A stretch of 18,791 nucleotides of DNA, taken from assembly GCA_046341775.1 (NCBI GenBank), contig JBKDQQ010000142.1, positions 1 to 18,791 on the forward strand. The letters are read 5' to 3'. The first letter of the stretch is position 1. The number at the start of each line of letters is the position of its first letter. This document shows positions 13,281 to 18,791 of this stretch, one piece after another. The notes beneath the pieces were generated by a model. That model had not been told where the DNA came from and did no database searches. It saw only the letters and a list, made by a program, of their open reading frames with translations. Position numbers and translations under genes: made by a program. This DNA comes from SXXH01 sp041165735. Lineage in GTDB: Bacteria; Planctomycetota; UBA1135; GCA-002686595.

Positions 13281-14708
13281 AAACAACTCGTGGACGACGC
13301 GCCCGTGCACGTCGGTGAGTCGGAAGTCGCGACCGGCCCAGCGATAGGTGAGCTTCTCGTGGTCGATGCCCAGCGCCGCGAGCATCGTCGCGTGCAGGTC
13401 GTGGATGTGGACCTTGTCCTGGGTGGCGTAGAAGCCGTAGTCGTCGGTCTCGCCGAAGGAGAAGCCGCGTTTCATGCCGCCCCCCGCCATCCACATGGTG
13501 AAGCCGTGCGGGTTGTGGTCGCGCCCGTCGCCTTGCGCCGTAGGCGTGCGGCCGAACTCGCCGCCCCACAGCACCAGCGTGTCCGCGAGCAATCCGCGCG
13601 CCTCGAGGTCGTGCAGCAGCCCCGCGATGGGCTTGTCGACTTCGCGCGCGTTCTTCTCGTGGTCGTTCTTGAGGTTGCCGTGCTGGTCCCACTTGTAGCT
13701 GTGCGTGACCTGCACGAAGCGCACGCCGCTCTCGCACAAGCGTCGCGCCATCAAGCATTGGCGGCCGAAGTTCCCGGTCGTCTTGTCGTCGATGCCGTAC
13801 AAGGCCTTGGTGGCCGCCGACTCGTCCTCGATCGACAGCACGCCCGCGGCCTCGGACTGCATGCGGTAGGCGAGCTCGTAGCTCTGGATGCGCGCCTCGA
13901 GCGCCGCGTCGGCGACGCGCGCCTCCAGATGGTCCTTGTTGAGCGAGGCGAGGTAGCCGAGCTGCGCGCGCTGCTCCGCGTCGGTCCAGTGCTTGTTGGC
14001 GAGGTGCCGGATGGCCGCGTCCTTCGCCGGCACGCTCGCGTTGCCGATGGGCGTCCCCTGGTACACGCCTGGCAGGAACGCGCTCGACCAGTTGTTCACG
14101 CCTCCGTGGCCCAGCGTCGGGCAGATCGTGACGAAGCCGGGCAGGTTCTGGTTCTCCGTGCCGAGCCCGTAGACGATCCACGAACCCATGCTGGGCCGCA
14201 CGAAGGTGTCCGAGCCGGTGTGCAAGGCCAGCAGCGCGCCGCCGTGCGCCTCGTTGGTGCCGTGCAACGACTTCACGATGCACAGCTTGTCGATGTGCTT
14301 GGCGACCTCGGGGAACAGCTCGGAGGCCCACAAGCCGCTTTCGCCGTGCTGCGCGAACTTCCACGGCGACTTCATCAAGTTGCCGGTCTGCGCGAACTGG
14401 ATGCGCGGCTTGGCGAAGGGCAGGGGCTTGTCGTGGTCGCGCTCGAGCAGCGGCTTGTGGTCGAAGGTGTCGATCTGCGACGGCCCGCCGTGCATGAAGA
14501 GGAAGATCACGCGCTTGGCGCGCGGCGCGAAGTGGCCCGCGCGCGGGGCGAGCGGGTTGGCGGCGTCGAAGCGGCGGGCGGCGAGGCCCGCTCCATGCGC
14601 CAACCCGGCGAAGGCCAGCAAGCCGAAGCCCGTGCCGCCTGCCAGCAGCAACTTGCGGCGCGAAACCGACGTTTCGCGCGGCACTCGATCCCCGGGTTGC
14701 ATGTCCAT
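13272..14708 (-). CDS. DUF1501 family protein, Tat-exported, alkaline-phosphatase/sulfatase-like fold
   Basis: 478 residues, the usual length for this family. The N-terminus has a twin-arginine signal (VSRRKLLLAGG, then a hydrophobic stretch ending GLAHGAG), so export is by Tat. Family hallmarks are visible: AKRVIFLFMHGGPSQIDTFDHKP near residue 45-65, KSLHGTNEAHGGA, the SGVRFVQVTH segment, LVLWGGEFGRTP, the GRDHNPHGFTMWMAGGGMKRG segment, and the C-terminal RWAGRDFRLTDVHGRVV. The GGEFGRTP and DHN residues correspond to metal-site regions of the alkaline-phosphatase superfamily. The biochemical substrate is unknown for the family. ATG 14708 has GAGGAAGG 5 nt upstream; the ribosome site overlaps the stop of the DUF1549/1553 gene, so the two form an operon. 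The reading frame stays open far upstream, but only as a shadow of the neighbouring gene. Confidence 0.95.
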   Translation of the reverse strand: MDMQPGDRVPRETSVSRRKLLLAGGTGFGLLAFAGLAHGAGLAARRFDAANPLAPRAGHFAPRAKRVIFLFMHGGPSQIDTFDHKPLLERDHDKPLPFAKPRIQFAQTGNLMKSPWKFAQHGESGLWASELFPEVAKHIDKLCIVKSLHGTNEAHGGALLALHTGSDTFVRPSMGSWIVYGLGTENQNLPGFVTICPTLGHGGVNNWSSAFLPGVYQGTPIGNASVPAKDAAIRHLANKHWTDAEQRAQLGYLASLNKDHLEARVADAALEARIQSYELAYRMQSEAAGVLSIEDESAATKALYGIDDKTTGNFGRQCLMARRLCESGVRFVQVTHSYKWDQHGNLKNDHEKNAREVDKPIAGLLHDLEARGLLADTLVLWGGEFGRTPTAQGDGRDHNPHGFTMWMAGGGMKRGFSFGETDDYGFYATQDKVHIHDLHATMLAALGIDHEKLTYRWAGRDFRLTDVHGRVVHELFAS

Positions 14709-14713
14709 GCGCG

Positions 14714-14721
14714 CCTTCCTC
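14714..14721 (-). promoter_or_regulatory. Shine-Dalgarno sequence of the DUF1501 gene
   Basis: GAGGAAGG on the minus strand, 5 nt before ATG 14708 and overlapping the TGA (14722-14720) of the upstream gene. It is the strongest ribosome site in the window and points to coupled translation. Confidence 0.7.
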
Positions 14722-17700
14722 AGTCCAGGTGCATGAATTCGTTGGAGGCCAGCAGGGCCTGCGACAGGTTCTGCCACCCGTGCAGCGTCGCGGCCTGCTC
14801 GCCGAGCGACGGCGCGCGCATGGCGGCGACGCGCTCCACGTGCGCAAGGGCGCCGCGCAGCTCGTCGGGCGTGGGCGCGCGCGCGTACACCATGCGCCAC
14901 AAGCGCGCCGCGCGCCCCTCGTCGTCGTCCGCCGAGGCCAGCACGCGCTTCGCCAGCAGCTCGCCGCCCTCCAGGAGCAACGGCGAGTTCATCATCAACA
15001 GCGACTGGCTCGCGTCCGTGGTCGACGGCCGCGCGTCGATGTGCATGCTCGGGTCGTTGTAGTCGAAGGTGCCGAACATCTCGTACATCGCGTTGCGGAT
15101 CACCGGCAGGTACAGCGAGCGCCGCTTGACCCCGTAGTTCGCCGCGTTGCCGGACTGGTCGTTCGTCACGTAGTCGCCGTTCCCCGAACCGAGCAAGGTG
15201 CCGCCGCGCGTCTCGTCCAACGCGCCCGACAAGTGCAGCACCGCGTCGCGCAAGGGCTCGACTTCGAGGCGCCGCCTGTTCTGGCGCCACAACAAGCGGT
15301 TCGCCGGATCCTTCTCCATCGCCGGCGCGTCGTGCTGCGCGGACATGCGGTAGGTGCTGCCCAGCATGATCCGGCGCACGAGGCCCTTGGTGGACCAGCC
15401 GCCTTGGATGTAGTCGCGCGCCAACCAGTCGAGCAGCTCGGGATGCGAAGGATGGTCGCCGCGCAAGCCGAAGTTGCTCGGCGTGGAGACGAGCCCGACG
15501 CCGAAGAGGTGCTGCCACACGCGGTTCGCCATCACGCGCGCGGTGAGCGGATGCTCCGGATGGGTCAACCAACGCGCGAGTTCCAACCGGCCGCTGCCGG
15601 AATCGATGGCCGGGCCCGGCACGTCGTCGACGACGACGGACAAGTAGCCGCGCGCCACCGATTCCTTGGCGAGGTTCAGGTGCGAACCACGGATGTGGAC
15701 CGGCAGGTCCTCGGCCTTGCCGTCGGCCACTCCCAGTCCGACCGGGATGGGCGCGGGCTTGGCGTCGTCGAGCGACTTGAGCGTGTCGCGCGCCGTCGCG
15801 AGCGTCGCGGCGAGGCCGGGCTCGTAGCTGCGCGCGGCTGCTTCGCCCGACAAGCGCAGCGGACTGGACGCGCCCTGCAGGAGTTGGCGCACGCGCTCGA
15901 ACTCGGCGTCGGCGAACTTGTCGAGCTCGGGCCGGCTCGCCTTCTCGGAGCGCCAACGCGCGTCGACGGTCGAGAGCAGCGTCTGCACGCGGCCCGCGAA
16001 CTCGCGCAAGCTCGTCGGGGGCAAGCCCTCGAGCAAGGCTTCGACCAGCCTCGGCTGCGGCGAGCGGCGCAGCTCCGCCGCCAAGCGCGCGGCGTGGAGC
16101 TCGTAGTCCGCGCCGGGCAGTCGCGCGTGGAGCGCCACGAGATGCAGGAGCGGCTCCTCCGTCGCCGTCGCCTTCGACAAGCGCAGCGCCAGCGCCTGCA
16201 CCACCTCCGGCACCAAGCCGTCGCCGATCGGCGCGGGCGCGACCTCCGACAAGGCCCACGCGTCGATGTGCGGCACCGACTCGCCGTCCCTTTCGAAGCG
16301 CACGAAATTGCGGCCGGCCGCGAGATCGATCTCCGCGACGCGCGTCCAGCGCTGTCCGTCGAGGTGCCACGAGCCCGTGGTGTCCTTCATGGCCTCCTCG
16401 GCCACCTTCGCGCCGTTGACGAGTACCGCCATCGGCCGCGATTCGGCGGCCGCGTAGCGCACCTCGAGCGCCGCGCGGCGCGCCACGGGCGCGTCGAACT
16501 CGTACTCGACGAACTGCGGGCCGCCCTTGCCCGTGCGCACGATCGGCGAGTCGACCGAGCCCCACATCGTCGTGTCGACGATCAGCGAGCCGCGCGCGAA
16601 GCCCTCGGCCTCGAAGAGCTGCACGGCGTCGATGCGCTCGGCCGCGGCGAGGATGTGGCGCGCACCGTGCCCGAGCACGCGCCGCGACAACTCGTCCTGG
16701 GCGGCGGCGGTGGCGGCCTCGACGGCGCGCTTGGCCGCCTCGACGCGCTTGTCGTGTTCGTCGCGCGCGGCGATGCGCTCCGGCAAGGCCAGCTCGACCT
16801 CGTTCCAGCGCGAGACGAAGTCCGTGTTGGCCATCGTCTTCGTGCTCTTGAAGATGCCCGCCAGCGCGTAGTAGTCGCGCGTCGGCACCGGATCGAACTT
16901 GTGGTCGTGGCAACGCGCGCACGACACGGTCAGGCCCATGAAGGTGCGCGTGGCGATGTCGAGCTGCTCGTCGACCACGTCGATCAGCAGCTTGGGCTTG
17001 TCCTGCTCGGCGAGCATCTTCGGGCCGAGCACCAGGAAGCCCGTGGCCACGAGGCGGTCGGCGTGCTCCGCCTCGTCCGCCACGGGCGGCATCAAGTCGC
17101 CGGCCAATTGCTTGGTCAGGAACTGGTCGTAGGGCTCGTCGCGGTTGAACGCGTCGACGACCCAATCGCGCCAGCGCCAGGCGTGCGCCATCGCGAGGTT
17201 CTCGTCGAGGCCGTTCGAGTCGGCGTAGCGCGAGAGATCCAGCCAGTGGCGCGCCCAACGCTCGCCGAAGCGCGGCGAGGCCAGCAGCCGGTCGACGACC
17301 TTCTCCCACGCATCTGGCGCGGCGTCGTCCACGAAGGCCTCGACCTCCTCCGGCGTGGGCGGCAAGCCCGTCAAGTCGAAGCTCGCGCGGCGGATCAAGG
17401 TGCGTCGATCGGCCTGCGGCGCGGGCGCGAGGCCCTCGTCCTCGAGGCGCGCCAGCACGAAGGCGTCGATCGGGTCGACGGCCCAGTTGGGCGTGCGCGG
17501 CGTCGGCACGTCGACCTCGCGCGGCAAGGGCTGGAAGGCCCAATGCTCCGATCCCGCCAGGGGATCGCCGTCGGTCAACGGCGTCGCCGCCTCCGTGCCG
17601 CGCGGGTCGGGCGCGCCGCGCCGGATCCACTCGGCGAGGTCGGCGATCTGCGCGTCGGACAGCTTGCCCTTGGGCGGCATCGCCATGTCCGGATCGGCGT

Positions 17701-18034
17701 AGGTCACCACCTTGTGGAGCAGCGACGCCTCGGGATCCCCGGGCACCAGCGCGGGCCCGCTGTCGCCGCCCTTCAGGAGCGCCTCGCGCGAGTCGATGCG
17801 CAGGCCGCCCTTCTCCTTCTTCGGACCGCCCGCGTGGCACTCGTTGCAGTGCTCGACGAACACCGGGCGCACGCGCGTCTCGAAGAACTCGGCGTCGGCG
17901 GCCGGCAAGGCGCCCTGGGGCCGGGGGTGGGCCGATCCCGCGAAGCACCAGGACGGCGCGAAGGCCGCGAGCAGCGCCATCGACCATGCGCCCGCGGACG
18001 CGCGACGGATGGTGGTCCGGGGGGCGGAACGCAT
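14720..18034 (-). CDS. Planctomycete cytochrome c (PSCyt1)-DUF1549-DUF1553 protein
   Basis: 1104 residues, exported by a signal peptide (residues about 1-33). Residues about 45-145 are the PSCyt1 haem domain: CNECH (63-67) and a distal AMPPKGK with Met119. Residues about 163-395 are DUF1549, with LTGLPPTPEEV, a FGERWARHWLDLSRYADSNG block and a second haem-like motif CARCHDHKFDP (372-382). A region from about 500 to 605 reads as a carbohydrate-binding-like beta-sandwich (FVEYEFDAPVARRAALEVRY, then a WTRVAEIDLAAGRNFVRFER segment). Residues about 815-1075 are DUF1553, with HPLTARVMANRVWQHLFG and HPELLDWLARDYI. The operon partner is DUF1501. Members are thought to act in the periplasm, perhaps on complex carbohydrates, but no reaction is established. 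The ATG has no ribosome site; TAGACT lies 9 nt upstream, so the mRNA may be leaderless. Confidence 0.95.
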   Translation of the reverse strand: MRSAPRTTIRRASAGAWSMALLAAFAPSWCFAGSAHPRPQGALPAADAEFFETRVRPVFVEHCNECHAGGPKKEKGGLRIDSREALLKGGDSGPALVPGDPEASLLHKVVTYADPDMAMPPKGKLSDAQIADLAEWIRRGAPDPRGTEAATPLTDGDPLAGSEHWAFQPLPREVDVPTPRTPNWAVDPIDAFVLARLEDEGLAPAPQADRRTLIRRASFDLTGLPPTPEEVEAFVDDAAPDAWEKVVDRLLASPRFGERWARHWLDLSRYADSNGLDENLAMAHAWRWRDWVVDAFNRDEPYDQFLTKQLAGDLMPPVADEAEHADRLVATGFLVLGPKMLAEQDKPKLLIDVVDEQLDIATRTFMGLTVSCARCHDHKFDPVPTRDYYALAGIFKSTKTMANTDFVSRWNEVELALPERIAARDEHDKRVEAAKRAVEAATAAAQDELSRRVLGHGARHILAAAERIDAVQLFEAEGFARGSLIVDTTMWGSVDSPIVRTGKGGPQFVEYEFDAPVARRAALEVRYAAAESRPMAVLVNGAKVAEEAMKDTTGSWHLDGQRWTRVAEIDLAAGRNFVRFERDGESVPHIDAWALSEVAPAPIGDGLVPEVVQALALRLSKATATEEPLLHLVALHARLPGADYELHAARLAAELRRSPQPRLVEALLEGLPPTSLREFAGRVQTLLSTVDARWRSEKASRPELDKFADAEFERVRQLLQGASSPLRLSGEAAARSYEPGLAATLATARDTLKSLDDAKPAPIPVGLGVADGKAEDLPVHIRGSHLNLAKESVARGYLSVVVDDVPGPAIDSGSGRLELARWLTHPEHPLTARVMANRVWQHLFGVGLVSTPSNFGLRGDHPSHPELLDWLARDYIQGGWSTKGLVRRIMLGSTYRMSAQHDAPAMEKDPANRLLWRQNRRRLEVEPLRDAVLHLSGALDETRGGTLLGSGNGDYVTNDQSGNAANYGVKRRSLYLPVIRNAMYEMFGTFDYNDPSMHIDARPSTTDASQSLLMMNSPLLLEGGELLAKRVLASADDDEGRAARLWRMVYARAPTPDELRGALAHVERVAAMRAPSLGEQAATLHGWQNLSQALLASNEFMHLD

Positions 18035-18043
18035 GCGGGTCCG

Positions 18044-18052
18044 AGTCTACCA
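18044..18052 (-). promoter_or_regulatory. Extended -10 promoter of the DUF1549/DUF1553-DUF1501 operon
   Basis: TGG-TAGACT on the minus strand fits TGN plus TANNNT. Its 3' end is 9 nt from the ATG at 18034, so transcription would start at or within a few bases of the start codon. No -35 match is seen at the expected distance. Confidence 0.5.
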
Positions 18053-18056
18053 CCCC

Positions 18057-18085
18057 TCGCCACGAGCGTGCGCGGGCCATAGGCT
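18057..18085 (+). promoter_or_regulatory. Promoter of the cutC gene
   Basis: TCGCCA (18057-18062; four of six matches to TTGACA) and TAGGCT (18080-18085; fits TANNNT) are 17 nt apart. The -10 ends 9 nt before ATG 18095, the same geometry as the divergent promoter. There is no Shine-Dalgarno sequence. Confidence 0.45.
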
Positions 18086-18094
18086 GGGTTCGCC

Positions 18095-18715
18095 ATGGTG
18101 CTGCTCGAAGTGTGCATCGACGACCTCGGCGGCGCGCGCGCGGCGTTGGCGGGCGGAGCCGGACGCCTCGAGGTCTGCTCGCGCCTCGACCTCGGCGGCC
18201 TGACGCCGAGCCCGGACCTCGTGCGGACGCTGCGGAACGAGACCGGCGCGCCGCTCTTCTGCATGGTCCGGCCGCGCGGCGGCGACTTCGTGCCGCGCGG
18301 CGACGATCTGGCGCGGTGCGTGGACGACCTCGAGCGCGTGCTCGACTGCGGCGCGCACGGCGTCGTGTACGGCTGGATCACGGCCGACGGCCGCGTCGAT
18401 CGTCCGGCGCTGGAGGCGCTGGTGGCACGCTCGCGCGGAGTCCCGGCGACCTTCCACCGGGCCTTCGAGCATGTCAAGAATCCTGTACAGGAGCTCGAGG
18501 TGCTGATCGAATGCGGGATCGAGCGCGTGCTGACCTCGGGGGGCGCCAGGGACGCGCACGAAGGACGCTTCGTCCTGCGCGAGCTGGTCGAGGCCGCGCG
18601 CGGCCGCATCCGCATCCTTCCGGGCGGCGGCGTGCGCGCCCACAACGCGGCCGCGATCGTGGCGGCCACGGGCGTCGACGAGATCCACTCGTCCACCGTG
18701 TTCCCCGCGCCCTGA
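18095..18715 (+). CDS. cutC: CutC family protein (copper homeostasis protein CutC)
   Basis: 206 residues. CutC proteins are cytoplasmic TIM-barrel proteins linked to copper homeostasis in some bacteria, though the direct activity is uncertain. Family blocks run in order: LEVCIDD at the start, GAGRLEVCSRLDLGGLTPSP (about 21-40), FCMVRPRGGDF (about 55-65), GVVYGWITADGRVD, VPATFHRAFEH (about 115-125), ERVLTSGGARDAHEG, the GRIRILPGGGVRAHNAAAI segment, and EIHSSTVFP at the end. The protein is somewhat shorter than the usual roughly 240-residue form and stops soon after the HSS motif. ATG 18095 starts exactly where family similarity starts; a promoter is 9 nt upstream, with no ribosome site. It is divergent from the DUF1549/1553 operon across 60 bp, and convergent with the partial gene at the window edge. 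Confidence 0.95.
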   Translation: MVLLEVCIDDLGGARAALAGGAGRLEVCSRLDLGGLTPSPDLVRTLRNETGAPLFCMVRPRGGDFVPRGDDLARCVDDLERVLDCGAHGVVYGWITADGRVDRPALEALVARSRGVPATFHRAFEHVKNPVQELEVLIECGIERVLTSGGARDAHEGRFVLRELVEAARGRIRILPGGGVRAHNAAAIVAATGVDEIHSSTVFPAP

Positions 18716-18742
18716 GCACGCCGACCGCCGCCGCGCCGCGCG

Positions 18743-18791
18743 TCAACCGATGCGGCGCGCCTCGACGTCGATGACGCGGCCCATGCCGCTC
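18743..18791 (-). CDS. C-terminal end of a gene cut by the window edge
   Basis: On the minus strand an open frame enters at the window edge and ends at TGA (18745-18743): GMGRVIDVEARRIG. It is convergent with cutC across 27 nt. Only about 15 residues are visible, so no family can be named; the identification rests on the frame being open and on sensible gene spacing. Chance openness is the alternative. Confidence 0.35.
   Translation of the reverse strand, partial: SGMGRVIDVEARRIG

Noticed and set aside
14709..18080. Upstream extension of the DUF1501 frame to 1602 codons, as a possible giant fusion protein
   Set aside because: The extension lies in an alternate frame of the DUF1549/DUF1553 gene and is a low-complexity Arg/Ala-rich sequence. 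A strong ribosome site and Tat signal place the true start at 14708.
14729..18082. A 1117-codon plus-strand frame opposite the DUF1549/1553 gene
   Set aside because: It is the antisense of a gene with unmistakable family motifs, and its product is Arg/Val/Gly-rich with no domain.

Overview
The window reads as high-GC (roughly two-thirds or more G+C) chromosomal DNA of a member of the Planctomycetota. The marker is the adjacent pair of a PSCyt1/DUF1549/DUF1553 protein and a Tat-exported DUF1501 protein, a gene pair greatly expanded in that phylum. A large membrane Ser/Thr kinase with a C-terminal formylglycine-enzyme-like (SUMF1/FGE) domain next to several ECF sigma factors, and a secreted protein ending in a Cys-containing 'GDG..ACPCGN' module, fit the same origin. 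I could not place the genus from sequence alone.

Layout. 1-204: upstream region with an 11-bp direct repeat. 205-1713 (+): secreted fibronectin-III/lamin-tail-like protein A, followed by a strong hairpin. 1972-5379 (+): membrane Ser/Thr kinase with extracytoplasmic FGE-like domain. 5437-7392 (+): three consecutive ECF-type sigma factors; the second has its own likely promoter and a structured leader, and the third overlaps the end of the second. 7623-9083 (+): secreted protein B, a paralogue of A. 9110-9145: hairpin between convergent genes. 9186-11498 (-): large secreted protein with a good sigma-70-type promoter. 11700-13072 (-): two-gene unit of a Cys-rich secreted protein and a membrane-anchored protein, joined by an ATGA overlap. 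13272-18034 (-): DUF1501 and DUF1549/1553 operon. 18095-18715 (+): CutC-family protein, divergent from the operon. 18743-18791 (-): last codons of a gene cut by the window edge. No intergenic stretch exceeds 300 bases; the longest is 258 bases (1714-1971). I saw no tRNA, rRNA, CRISPR array, insertion sequence or prophage gene.

How the genes may work together. The most interesting block is 205-9083: a transmembrane kinase with three non-identical ECF sigma factors, bracketed on the same strand by two paralogous exported proteins. The inference is a one-piece signalling system in which the extracytoplasmic half of the kinase senses something, the kinase acts on one or more sigma factors (ECF-kinase pairing is known in Planctomycetes), and the flanking exported proteins are candidate targets or ligands. 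No anti-sigma factor gene is visible. The right half is a separate set of exported proteins plus a housekeeping-like cutC gene, with an unusually tight divergent promoter pair whose geometry suggests leaderless transcripts.
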